Part shown: piece by piece, positions 46,828-58,962 of the stretch | Position numbering within the stretch: position 1 is the stretch's first letter | How the letters are laid out: the number at the start of each line of letters is the position of its first letter | From: Cryptomeria japonica | Lineage: Eukaryota > Streptophyta > Pinopsida > Cupressales > Cupressaceae | DNA: 64,000 bases | Reading direction: 5' to 3' | Assembly: GCF_030272615.1 (NCBI RefSeq) | Contig: NC_081411.1 | Span: 211,250,744-211,314,743 of the forward strand | The notes under the pieces: generated by a model | Seen by the model: the letters and a program-made list of their open reading frames with translations, nothing else | Database searches by the model: none | What the model was told of the DNA's origin: nothing | Translations under genes and position numbers: made by a program

Positions 46828-49800
46828 CTATGATATGGAATTTGTCCATGTCTCTAGCATGTTCTCAGTGTACTTTTTTGTAGACATAAGTTGTGTATGG
46901 AATTCTTCCATCGAATCCAGTGTATAAGTTTCTGGAGTTGCTAAGATAGCTTCTGCATTAGAGTAGGCTCTCTGTAGTATGTCCACTTGTAATGTGAGTA
47001 GACTCTTGAGTTCCTTGAGAGACCAGAGTCTTTTTGCCTTCTCATGATCATAAGTATCCAACCTGTTGTGAAAATTATCTACATATTTTCTAAAAGCAAA
47101 TATAGAGTCCTAAAGTGGGATATATGCATTGCATAGCCTTTCTAGCTCTTGCTCTGTTTCTGTTTGTCTTTTTGTGATATCAGAATAACAGAATGAAACA
47201 TTAAAGGTAGAAGCAAGATACTTTCCTCTTGTTTCAATAGCTTTTCTCAACGAATCTTCATTATGTGATAGAGCCATTTTGCCAGTATCAATGTCCTTTG
47301 CAAGTTTATCCCCATACTTCTTCTTGTGACTTTTTTCAGCATAGGTTAATGTTGCTTCTTCAAGTGACTTGATTTGATCAGATGCGTCAATAACCAACTG
47401 ACCAAGTTTTCTAATAGGGGGTGTTAGATGTGCTATAGAAGTTTTCGGTAGTAGTCTAGATAGAATATCTACTGCATTCTAAATTGTTTCAGCTTCAACC
47501 CTTTTCTCTTTAAGTCTCTTCTTATGCGCTCTAGATTGCATAACACTTGCAATCTTCATTATTTCAGATGCACTTATGTTGTCAATGTCAATAGGCCTTG
47601 AAATGACTAATGAGTCATCATCATCCTCATCAGTCTGCAGAGTGACTAATGGCTTTTCTAGTTCAAAGGATGTAACCTTAATGATTGCTTTCTCTAGATT
47701 TTTCTCTGCTTCCTATTCAGAAGTCTGTGTGACAACATTTTCCATAGACTCGTTCTGAGTATCTTGTAAGACTGGTGGGGATTGAGGTTTCTCTATTTGT
47801 TCTATTTTCGGTGGATTGTCCACTTTCAGCTAAGCTGTCGGTTGCTCAACTAAAGTAATCTGTATATTAGTGATTTCAGGAGGTTCCATATCTAGTGTAG
47901 TGTTGTCTCCAGATTGATCAACCATATCTTGAAAATCATCAACAACATGAATAATGGTGTCATCCTTCTTTGTGACAAGATAGACCTCATCAGCTTGTAC
48001 AATCTCATCTTCATCCATTTTCGATCGATTAACAACATCTTCCTCATTCTTACAGGTTGAATGAGTTCTTCCATCTGTTTGATTTCAAAGGCCATCTGAT
48101 GCGTCTCAGTCTTAATAATCGCCATTTCCGCTAAGTAGCTTTAGTCTCCTTGCTTTGAAAGCAAATTGAATTTTGTATTGATCAACTAAAGCACTTATTT
48201 AATTCGTAGACAAATTGGGAAAATATTGTACAAATATCTCATCAATAATTTATTTTTCCAATTTTATAGCTTTCATCCATTTATTTAACAAAATAGTGTA
48301 CAAAGAATTTGAGATATCCTTTTCAAGATCATGTGGATATCTACTATAATGACACAAAGGAGTGATTACCTATTCAATGACTTGCTTCTTCTCATCTTTA
48401 GTGAAGGAAACAAAATATTCTTTGACATTGTCAAATCTATTCATCCCTAATGTCTTTATTGTTCTTTTAAAATCGGTATCAGACTTGAAAGTTGATATAT
48501 CAATAGGCACAGTTTCCTTTGGCACTTCCTTTACAGACTTTGCTACTCTACTGGTAGCTTTCATCTTCTTAGGTTCTTCTATAGTATCACTACCCTCAGA
48601 TTCTACTTGGAGAATAAGTTTTCAATTTCTCTTATTTGGTACATTCTCCTTCTTTGTATAGACTTTAGGTGTCAGTTCCTTTTTGGTTTGGATACTCTGA
48701 GTCACCCTTGTATTCTTCATCATCGAAGGTGCTTCATCAGTTTTATTTTTCTTTCCTTTCCCACTTGTGGCAGGAGCAATACTAGTTTTGGCTTGTGCAT
48801 CCTGGAATACCACAATATCTAGTTTTTCCCTCTTTTATCTTTAGGAGATTCTAATAGCTTATTAGCATAACCAACCAGTAAGTCATGGTTCACCTCATAA
48901 CACATATCTTCCATTTCTTCTTTTCTCGGCTCAATTTCTTGCACAAACAAAACTCAGTGGTAACTATGAAAACAATGTCTTTTGCAAAATGACTTACCAC
49001 ATCTTCAGGCAATCTCATTCTCATGCTCATCTTCTTTTGAAACTCATTGAATTATTTCTTCATAGCAGCCGAAAAAGTATTCTTTATAGCCTTGATATTG
49101 TTCATGATTTGTGTAGATACCAATAGGTCCTTTGACCACTCAATATCACCTATCCCCAGTAGAAAATTTTGAAAATAAAATAATAACCCGACCAATAGTT
49201 GTCCATACTTGAACTTTAGACTATTGTCCTTCTTCATGGATTGCAGTTTCAGAAACAATTGTCTTCTAATTGCCTCACAAAGATCATAATATGCATTTTC
49301 AACCATCATCCTATGAGCTGTGTGAATTGTTGCAGATGGAACACTATTTAGTCTACTGGAGTAAAATACCCGGTAGCCTATAACCATAGCTGCTAGTTTC
49401 ACTATTGGGTCTCTGATATTGTTAACATAAAAAGCACGTTTGTCAGATGTTGAATCGGTAAGAGAGTATAGCATCTCTTTTGAAATTCATCTCAACTCAC
49501 GTACTTCACTGGTTGAGAAATAACCAGTTACGGCCTAAATGGCTTCCTTGGTAATTGTGTGAGTTTTTTCTAAGTACACATTCTCACCATGAACCCGACT
49601 CAAAATGATTCTAATATTCTCTTCCTCAAAATATTCTAGAAAATAAGCGGCGTTGTGAAAACCTTTCTCGAAAACCCTAGCATACTGTGTTTCAATCTTT
49701 CCATTCTCATCACAAAGGGATTTTAGCTGAGTGTAAGTGTATAGTGATCCTAGATCCTCTATCTTACAATCAATATAACTTGACAAATCTCCTTTTACTA

Positions 49801-49918
49801 AAACTCCACTAAAAACTTGTGATAATGCATTATACGACACAATTTGTTCCAACTCTACAACTTCCATTGGTTCAGATGTAATCATTAACCTTTCTACCAT
49901 CTCTGAAGATGATGCCAT
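46828..49918 (-). pseudogene. ORF2 of LTR element copy 2: large non-pol protein of unknown function
   Basis: About 1,030 codons from MASSSEMVERLM (49,918) to TAG (46,828), interrupted by a few stops (for example after ITKEAI) and at least one frameshift near 48,830. Conserved with copy 1 in order: YNALSQV-GV-KGDLSSYI, GKI...FEKGFHNAAYF, VIGYRVFYSSRLNSVPSA, FLLGIGDIEWSKD, KTLGMNRFDNVKEY, ARRLKLLSG, and a helical C-terminus (47,110-47,397; 46,828-47,061) including KKKYGDKLAKDIDTGKMALS. No enzymatic motif recognised. The alignable length and few frame breaks despite diverged LTRs suggest past selection on the protein (inference). Confidence 0.75.
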
Positions 49919-50349
49919 TTCAAATGAACAAGATTCAAAGCAGGATTTTCAAAGAAATACCTTATTTCACGCACGCTGCCTCATTTACCGGTTGAATGCC
50001 CAAGTGCACACCAGTTCAATCTAAATTGCAACCTTCAAATCAGCTTGATTGCAAATCACAAAGTAACTTCGACAATTATAAGCCAACAAACTCTTTTAGC
50101 TCAGCAAGCTCCAAATTTGTTTCTTGAATGCGTTAGGGTAAAAATGACAAAGTAAAAACTCACTTTTATTCTTTTTACCTACTGCATTAAATTATCGCTT
50201 GTTGGGTTACAAACCCTAATTTCAATGCTCAAGGAGAAAACTGGTAACATATTGACAAAAGGTTATCAAAATTCTCTTACCGCTCATTCATCTCAAGGGG
50301 TCCAGAGGTGGATTTACCATTGAGCTCCCCTTAGCCATATTTAAAAGGC

Positions 50350-51605
50350 TTAATTCACCGGTGCAGTGTTCTCTTCACTGGGTGAAGGAACAGTTTCTTC
50401 TCCAGCATAGTCATCACTTTTCTTCTTCCATATCTGAATCATTTCCTCTCTGGTTTCTTCAACATTAACTTTCTGCTTTCCTTTCTGATCATTAGAAGAA
50501 TTGATCAGTTTGATATTTCTAGAGCTACCAAATTTTGCGAAGTGCCCCAGTTTGTTAAAGTGATAGCCTAGTTTGTTACAATGATAGCAGGCCATACTAG
50601 ATGATTTCCAAGGTCCTGGATTTCGTCTCCCAGTTCTTCTTCTGTAGTTCATAGCCACATGACCAAAATCATTACAGATGGTGCAAATGGCATTTGTTAC
50701 CTTTTCCATCTCAAATGTACTAAACCGGTTGCCGTAGGATCTTTGCCATTTCATGTTGACCTAGTTGTTTACTCCATATCTGCACTTAACAAATCTATGT
50801 CCATAAATTCTGCATGTGAAGCAATGACCTTCAAATTTCTTGGATAGATACCTAGCGTTAGTATTGTATCTTGTATTTCTGTTAGGTTTGTCTTTATAAA
50901 TATTTGCAGTGTGCCAGGTTTATGGCAAACAAAACAAACAGGTTTAAAGACCTTATCGGTAGGCTTCTTGATCTTAGGAGCATATTTATTATTAAGAGTG
51001 TTGCTCTTAGTATTGAAGGATTTGCCTTTTTCAGATGTGTGAAAACCAAGTCCAGAGGTACCACCTTTCATCCTTTGTAATTGAATTTGTTCTTCAAGCA
51101 AGGTAGAACTCTTGTTGAACTTTTCTAGTTTCCCATTAGCTTCGGTAAGTTGTTTGGTGATATCTTCATTATGCTTTGACAGGTTCTCTCTTAGAGATGA
51201 TGTTAATTCAAGATCTAGCTGTAAGTTCTCCTTCTCTTCAATTTCACCATTCACATGCTCATGCAAGGTAGCATTTTCTTGCTTGATCTTGGCAATCTCT
51301 TGATTTCTTTCCTTGATAAGATCTTCAGAAGCTCTTCAAGCTTCCAGTTCCTGACTCATGCGAATAGTAAGACCTTCTTGCTCTCTCCAAAAATTTAGTT
51401 TTTTACCATTTAACTTTTCAACTTCCTCGGCTAAAACATCAATATTGGTCTCATCTGAAGAACTATTGTCAGATATCTCTAATAGTTGTTTAGTTAGCTC
51501 TCTCCTATTGACTTGTGAAGCTTTTAGTTTGACCCTATGGGTTTCAAGCTCATTTCTTCTAGCTTCTAGCTCTCTAGCCATCTCAAAGTACCTCATGTCC
51601 CCCAT
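50350..51605 (-). pseudogene. gag-like ORF of copy 2
   Basis: About 418 codons from MGDMRYFEMA (51,605) to TAA (50,350). The N-terminal coiled coil is followed by a first knuckle broken by a frameshift after CFVCHKPG (about 50,925), a second knuckle CFTCRIYGHRFVKC (about 50,780-50,825), CTICNDFGHVAMNY, and a fourth, CYHCNKLG, with a seven-residue internal duplication (NKLGYHF/NKLGHF) and its final Cys lost. It ends SPSEENTAPVN, like copy 1. Confidence 0.75.
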
Positions 51606-51655
51606 GATTGGTTCGAGGCTCCCTTCTAAGCGATTAGGCTCTAAATAAGTCAGGC

Positions 51656-51667
51656 TTTGATACCGAT
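51656..51667 (-). promoter_or_regulatory. Primer-binding site of copy 2
   Basis: The minus strand reads cggtatcaaagc next to the 5' LTR, two substitutions from the initiator Met tRNA complement. Confidence 0.8.
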
Positions 51668-52790
51668 TGATGGACTTGAAAAGCACTAAGAGGGAGGGTG
51701 AATCACTGACACCAAAAATAGAACTACTTCAAATACTAACCGGTAGATGAACTTAACAAAACTTTTAAACACAATGCATGTAATCCAAAATGATGTAAAA
51801 ACATTCACAATAAGTAAAACATCCACCATAACACATGTGTTTGGATGTGGAAAACCCAAATAGGTAAAAACCATAGTGAGATGGAACCCACAAGTTAACT
51901 ATCTACAGTAATAGATAACTGACCAATTAGGGTCTACAAAGTGCTCTGGTAGGAGCAAATCTTGTTAGAGATCCCAAAGCTTGATTAGAAGCTTACACCC
52001 TATGAAAGGAACTACCCTATTAGGAGTAAGCTCGGTGGAGGATTTTTGAATCCAAACTAATGGATCACCCTGTTAGAGGATTTGTACAAAGAAGCTTGTT
52101 AGAGCTTACCCAGTTAGGGGATTTGAATTCTATTGTGATTGTTAGAAAACAATAGGATTAATTTGATTTGTCTGAGTAGCAAAATACTTGCTTGATCAGA
52201 TCCTTCTAAACATATTCAACACTGCTCTTCTGCATACTCCACAACTTAACTCTTTTGACTTTTGTATACAACATATCACTTTCACTCATATGAAATAATT
52301 CATTGTGATGTCAATATATAGACATTAAGATTTCATGTCGGCCCAAAGAAATCATAACACAATTTCCTAGGTGTGGTGTATCTAGTCAAGTGATCATAAC
52401 TCATCACCAAAGTACCAGCAAAATTTTTCGGTGGGATAACTTATCACAATTTGTGATAACTCATCACAAAATCAATAAATACCCATTGGAACAATCAATA
52501 CTGATTGGAGTTAAATATATGAACCATTATCTTTGAATCTCCTAATATAATATCCGCTTGATCTTCATGTTGATGTTGATTAATGTGTATCCATTATTTG
52601 TCTTCTATGCATATACCGGTTGTCACAAAATACCAGTTAGAGATAAACCTCATAGTATAACCTCTAGCATACTGGTTGTAGTATAAACAACTTGAAGTTA
52701 CATTGGTAGACAATATAAACATACGTGTGTGTATGTGTTTCATCAATGACAACGTATAATGAATATATTACAATCATCATCAAGCCAACA
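51668..52790 (-). repeat. 5' LTR of copy 2
   Basis: 1,123 bp, colinear with the 3' LTR at 45,395-46,521. Confidence 0.92.
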
Positions 52791-53640
52791 AAGAAACCAT
52801 ATCCATGTTCCACAAATTAATCACATATTCTTTTAGCGAAGGCTCCCAGAACCACATGAGATAAAATTCAAAGGAGGGATTTTTAGATAAAACAAAGCTA
52901 GTAGAAGTGAGTTTGATAAGTCAGTGAGCTAACCCTCTCCAATCCAAAATTTTTGAACTACTGATATAAGTTTTCTAATGACAGAAGATGGAGATAAGAA
53001 ATATGTCTAGTTCCATTCAGAGATAGAGCATTTCCCAATTCTTTTGTTACTCCAAGTAAATAAACCAATGTTGGGCTTTATGTCCACCAAATTCAAAAAG
53101 AGGATATTATCCTTAAATAATAAGGAAGAGAGCTCAATTCTATCCATTCAACCTATCTTTTCCTCCAAAATTATTATAGCATCAAAATCACCTAACAAGT
53201 TCCAAGGAAGAACTGGATCTAATTTTTTAACATATATGATATGAGACTATAATCAAGACTTACCAATAATTCCTAGTTGGATCATAAACATTATAGAATA
53301 GGAAATCTTCCCCATAATCAAAGTTATACATGGAAATAGATAAGGACCACCTACTAGATATTCACCATAAGGGTAATATTTTTGGAGGATCTCATAAGAA
53401 AAAAATACTCTCATCACTTCCTTAAGCACCAATACACTAACATTGACCCTTCCACAATAATTTAGAAGTAATGTTGATCATACTTCCCACAAACAACTTA
53501 TATTCTTGAATAAATATAGTATTAGATGAATTCACCTTTATGAAATCTTGAACAACCTTTTGTCTAGGGGTCATTTTGGCTCCATTTCATTCCAAGTGAG
53601 AATGGTCATTTTCTAGCATTGGGAAAGTGCAAATCAACGG
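52791..53640 (-). pseudogene. LINE ORF2 remnant, part 1 (endonuclease domain)
   Basis: The minus strand starts near 53,575 with RQKVVQDFIKVN, then IFIQEYKL (catalytic-Glu motif QE-K), NVYDPTRNYW and FTWSNKRIGKCSISEWN, in several frames. This is the order of the AP-endonuclease domain of plant LINEs. It is frameshifted and ends at the LTR element insertion at 52,790. Confidence 0.65.
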
Positions 53641-55250
53641 TCTCGAATAGACCACCTATTAATTTCTTCTTATCATTATCTTTTTTCTGCCCCACCTTGT
53701 GAGCCTTCTCAGGAGCTCCATTTTTAAGGTTTTTTTAATAGGCCTAAAGTAAATGGAGCTCTATTAACCTTTCCTAAATAGACGTCCACCTTCTCCAATA
53801 AAGAGGCAAGAACAAATAAAGCCCACTCCTTAACTAATTCAAAACTAGCCATTGAAGCTTGATCATAAGGATCCATAGGAACCTTATCTATATCCATTTG
53901 TGTTGCTAGGAGATCAACCTTTAGATTGTCATTCCCATCTTCACCCTCTAAAATCCCTTGAATTAATCCAACTAAACCAGTTTTAGGAAGTAATCCTGTC
54001 ATAGCCATTTCATGCTAGTCAAAAAAATTTGAAACTTCAAATTTGTTACAAATCTCCTCAACCTGTTTGTCCTTAAGTTTCCTCTTATATTCTTTACTAT
54101 TATTATAATATTCTACTAGAATGAAGCCCTCCTTATCTATTTCACCCTCTAAAAGAGGAGATTTTCCTTTGTCCATCTTTGGCATCGGGTGAGAAGAACC
54201 ATTTGTAGAGGCCCTTCAAGAGAAAATTTAGGACACTCCCTTTGTAGATGTCCACACTAATAGAAAATACAGCTAGAAAATAAAGATATTTTTAATCTAA
54301 TTATATTGAATCCAAAAAGTGGATCTAAGATGAATTTCCAAAGAATTTGATAGGGGGTTATTTAAATCAATTTCAGTGCAAATATTGGCATAGGGAATTC
54401 TCTTTATCTGCGGTTTGTTAAGACATGTCGAGTGGTTTTCCATGCTACAAGTTGAGCATGTGAAACATGTTATTTCTCTATAACTTTAGAGGGAACCAAG
54501 GAAGTTGCACCCAAACTAGTATCCTTGAATGGATCTCTTCAGCAAGATCAAAATCAACATGCCATGGCTTGATGAAAAGACCAACTTGGATGTAAAAATA
54601 GGGAACTACCTCAAGGGCCCTACTGTAATCTACCAGTGAAGATCTAAAACCATCATAAAATAGTTGGTGCCTACCAGTAGCACCTCCATATTCCCATCAA
54701 GGTTCTAGGTATGACAAACCCAAGAATCTATAAAGGGAAGAGAAACTCCAATGCCCATAAATTTCAATATAAGAACATAATTTTTTAGATTATGAACATC
54801 TTCTTCCATCAAATTTGGTTGGATAACTATATTAAGCCATTCTTGGCTCTTTTTAAGGCATCCATTTATATTTAGAGGCTAAGATCTACCATTTTGGAGA
54901 AGTTTCTCTCCAACCATGACACTATTAAATCAAAACCCAAAATTTCCTTAAAAATAAGATGATGACTCCACTTCTTCAATGCATCACAAAAAGACATATT
55001 ATCCTTAACCCTGGTCTAGCCAACCAAGGCCATTAATTATAAAAAAATAGACAAAAATCTCTTTCTTAGGACACATCTCTGACCCACAAACCCCACCCCC
55101 TAATAAAATAGTGGCAAGAAAGACCTCCCAACAAAACTCTTGACAACAAACAACTAATGGTGAAGCATATAAAACTCACAAAATGCAAGAATATAGAGAA
55201 GATGGAGAAAAAGAGAATGGCTAGGGCTAATAGACCATAGTCCGCAAGGT
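53641..55250 (-). pseudogene. LINE ORF1 remnant (DUF4283-like, zinc knuckle)
   Basis: The minus strand shows a DUF4283-like region at about 54,800-54,350 (WHVDFDLAEEIHSRILVWVQ, LPWFPLKL), a CCHC-like knuckle fragment CGHLQRECPKF at about 54,235, and an open 94-codon piece at 53,724-54,008. It lies directly upstream of the endonuclease part, as in plant LINEs. Frames are broken. Confidence 0.6.
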
Positions 55251-56042
55251 AGTTCCTCTCCCATGCACATCCATCATTCGGTCCAACTGACTTATTTGAT
55301 TATTTTGATTCAAAACATATTTTATAAATTATTGTAGTAGATGGATGTTGTCTTCTAACCATTGAGTTTCTAACTAACTGTTAGGTTGCATCGAAAGTTT
55401 GTCATTTCCTTCCTGGCCTATTTTTATTTTCAAGTTTTTTTTAGGGGACAATTAAATTGCTTTTGTACTTGAAGATTTTTGGAAGGTTTATTATTTGTTA
55501 CAGAAGCTTTCTTCTAGTGTATAGAGGAATTTAATGACTTAATTACATATCTTTTTTTCTTAGTACATTGGCCTAATGTTGAAGCAATGGTGGATATTTG
55601 TTGGTTTGTTTTGCTATATTTTTTAGTGTGTGGGGTTTTTTTACATACATGGTTATCTAGAAGGTCCACCACTCTTTTTAAAATAGATATTTCTTAACAT
55701 ATTTTACCTAAACTATTTAAAATGGATATCTCTCAGTGTATTTTACCTAAAAAATTTAAAATGGGTATCTCTTGATGTATTTTACATTATTATTTTTAAA
55801 TATACGTATGTTCATAGCTATGTTTCCACTAACTAGTTTCCCAAAATACTTAATCAAGCATAAAAAAAGGAATGGAAAAGGCATTGATGGGAGGTAGGAT
55901 ACACTAGACACTGTATTTTAGTTAATGATTATAAGGTAGAGGAAGTAGGATTCACAAGTCTATGCATGCAAGAAAGGAATCTATTTCATTACCTACGCGG
56001 TTACATTTGAAGGAGAATGATACACTAGGCTGAAGATGATTT
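55251..56042. other. Spacer
   Basis: No gene recognised. Three variants of aaaatggatatctct..tgtattttacct occur at about 55,680-55,790. Confidence 0.55.
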
Positions 56043-56936
56043 TGTAAGGAAGTAAAGTAGCGGAAACAACTTCCTACACTAACCTTGAGAGGAGGGTAAT
56101 GCAAAACTTTTTCAGATTGTTACAACAGTTACAGAAAATAGAAATAGATATAATAGCATTCATACCACAACACAATGATTTACGTGGGGAAAACCCTTTC
56201 GGGAGAAAAACCCCACCCTCCAAAAGCAGCTCAATATTTTATTCAGCAATCAAAAACAGATTACAAAATACTTGCAGAGCAAGCTCTTCGCAGGAGTACC
56301 ACTAATCAGAGATTCAGAGGAAACTCAATAGCCATAGGACTCTTACACACAACCTCTATCTCACACACATCATAAATAGGAGATACAATACAAGAAACTG
56401 TTAAACGGTATTATAAAACCATGGGCTAAAACCACCCAATAAGGTGTAGCCGACCTTATCTCCCTTCTAGATGCCCTATGACATGTTAAAGCACACATCA
56501 ACACGTGTCGCTCCCTTTTACATCTCATTTATGTATTCGATACAAATTATTTTTCCTATTTCAGGAGTACAAACTTCCGGAGGCCATAACTTGAGAACCG
56601 GGTGTCCGATTGACGAACCGTTTGAAGCGCTGGAAAGCTCGCGAAGTGCTCTATCACCTCGTAACCCGCTTCACCGGTTACGGCCACTTTTCAGGGCATT
56701 TCGGAGCCTCTGAAGTCCCCAAAATTAAGTTTAAATATTTTATTGCACCCCTCCAAGACGAAAACTTTAATATCTTCAAAACTAGCTGTGACCTTGCGAC
56801 GAAACTTTACCGGAATGCTTATCTAGCCAACCAGAAGCTTCAGGGAGAGTTTCGCACTATTTCGTGCTCAAATGAAAACTTACTATAAATAGTAACCTCA
56901 CATAAATGCAAGGTTGAGACACCATTTTTCCCAACA
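56043..56936 (-). mobile_element. Solo LTR (minus strand) with TSD GATTT
   Basis: 894 bp, TGTTGGG...CCTTACA on the minus strand, flanked by gattt at 56,038-56,042 and 56,937-56,941. It contains the acgtggggaaaaccc/gggagaaaaacccc block typical of plant Copia LTRs. It is not similar to the other LTRs here beyond the ends. No internal sequence adjoins it. Confidence 0.85.
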
Positions 56937-56941
56937 GATTT

Positions 56942-58460
56942 AAGCACAAAGTAGATGCAATGGTCCTTCGTTTCGAGGGAATATGACTATGCAATTGAAA
57001 ATGAAGAATGCAAGAAGTAGGTCCAAATAGTTTGAAATGGTAGTTTTCAACATGCATAGGAAAACTGGTAATTGACAGATAGATTCCAGAAGAAGAACTA
57101 ACAAAACAGGTTGTAGCTGACCTGCAAACTAAATTTCAGGCAAAACTACAAGGATTGGAGCACCCAACTTGACCTTTTCCTAGGATTAAGGCGCCCTACT
57201 CATCCCACTCCCAACAGTTTCAGCTCTGATTAATTGCAGGCTATGGATCTCCTCTTACTCATTTTATACATGTGTTTTGTGGGTTTGTCACCTATTCCTA
57301 CACACTAAAAATGGGAAAATGTTGGGTAGAAAGGGGTTTTCCTAAGTCAAACTCTAGTTTTAGGAAGTAACCTTCTTGGATAGAAAGCATCCTATTAGGT
57401 AGTATAGGCTAGATCTAAAAAAAGAATGCTTATAACTTCATAAACCCTCTTGTTGTTGAAATGTTCATGAAGATGCTTCATGTTAACTTGAATATACTTG
57501 ACTTTAGGAAGAGAAGACCATGGATACCATCACAAATGAATAGATATGCAAATTATTCCTTATCTTCAATGCTTTGATTATTGATCTCTCACTCTTGAGG
57601 ACTTAAGGTGTGAAATCTGTATCATATTGTCATCTCTTTTCACATACTTACCTACGTACCCAAAATGAGGAAGGATGTCTTGCTTATATACCTCTCCCAA
57701 GCATTTTGGGATGCAAAACTAGAAGAAAACCAACACAAACAAATAATTCCCACTTAACCAAGCTAACCATTGCGTGGTTTAAATTTGGGCCCAAACATTG
57801 GGGGGCAAGGCACCCTAATTGGCCCAATCCCAGGAGTAGGTCGCCCTAAGCGACATGCTCCCTCCAATTGGGACCTGAGGTCAAAAATGGAGAAGAGAAG
57901 TCAGAATGAGATGTGAAATAAGGTTGGATCAAGCATGTCGAGCACGAAAGGCCAAGAACGCTAAATAGGACCTAGATAAGCAAGAAATTGCACAGGGATG
58001 CAATTTATGATGCTACAATGATTAAAAAAGAATGAGTGCATTGAATATTTGACTTTGTTTATTATAAGCATTTGTTATAAGTCTTGGTAATTTAAAAACA
58101 AAAATTAGAATACTATAATTTTAATCCTTATCACATTTTCAAATTTTAAAAATAAAAATTTTAAAATAATTATCAAATTCTAAATTTAACCAATTTAAAA
58201 AACAAAGATACACTTTTGAATCCCTTTTGATCTTTCATACACTTAACCATTATATTCTCATGTGAAAACTATTCAATTGATATTTGATTTACCTAAAATG
58301 ATTTAAAGATTATCTATAAACATAACATAACAAAAACTATAAACTCATAGATATAAAGAACAATTATTGACATTCAAACTAATACTGGTCAAAATTACGT
58401 AGATTTCATTTATATGCAAAAATATGCACTAAGATGTGGAACAAGAGACTTAAAAATAGA
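56942..58460. other. Spacer with dispersed repeat
   Basis: The part 57,550-58,020 is a diverged copy of the repeat at 1260-1760. The rest is AT-rich and without recognised genes; the ORF at 57,610-57,849 has no domain. Confidence 0.5.
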
Positions 58461-58537
58461 AATCAATCCAAACAAAATCCCAATATGCCCCTTCTATGGG
58501 GATGCGAAATTTTATACAGAATAAGTTTGTAGTGACT

Positions 58538-58837
58538 TCAAAAGCAAGTACCAAATAATCGTGGGCGGTTCAAGTTGGCTTTGAAAATTTGCAATACTTG
58601 GAAGCTTCCAGGCATTTTAACGGGATACTTATCTGAATTAAATACATATTTATTCAAAAATTCGCTGGGTAGAGGCTCTTTCCTCGACCTGTCCTCCACG
58701 ATTGCCAGGCTGTCTACACGGCGGAAATAGTCGTTAATATCGAAAGTCCGTTGCCAATGACTTTGTATCATATGAAAAGTCAAACTAACTAATAGTTGAG
58801 CCAATTTGTTAGCTTGGCCGAAACAAAGGGTAATCAT
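58538..58837 (-). CDS. Small ORF of unknown function, divergent to the kinase gene
   Basis: About 99 codons from ATG 58,837, ending in TGA at 58,538. Composition is more even than the surrounding spacer, and it contains RTFDINDYFRRVDSLAIVED and a basic/Pro C-terminus. I do not recognise it. It starts about 125 bp upstream of the U-box kinase ATG on the opposite strand. It could be a last exon or fragment of another gene, or chance; coding status is uncertain. Confidence 0.3.
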   Translation of the reverse strand: MITLCFGQANKLAQLLVSLTFHMIQSHWQRTFDINDYFRRVDSLAIVEDRSRKEPLPSEFLNKYVFNSDKYPVKMPGSFQVLQIFKANLNRPRLFGTCF

Positions 58838-58962
58838 CACGCTTTGGGATTTCCAATGTGAGCTTCCTCGATATAGCTCTGGATGTATCTAGATTCCTTT
58901 AAAATGTACATTAACAGCTATTTCTGAAGTGAAGAAATTTAAAGAAAATAAAAGGACCTCTA

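Larger units (their letters stand above)
45395..52790 (-). mobile_element. Copia-signal LTR element with gag-like ORF and large ORF2, no pol (copy 2)
   Basis: Complete minus-strand element of 7,396 bp with TSD AAGAA at 45,390-45,394 and 52,791-52,795. LTRs are 45,395-46,521 and 51,668-52,790; the primer site (tggtatcaaagc), gag-like ORF (51,605-50,350), ORF2 (49,918-46,828) and polypurine tract (46,522-46,535) follow the layout of copy 1. No pol motifs are present between the LTRs, and the intact borders show this is the natural structure rather than a truncated end. The LTRs differ by roughly 7-10% over the part I compared, so the insertion is old. It lies inside a LINE ORF2. Confidence 0.9.
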
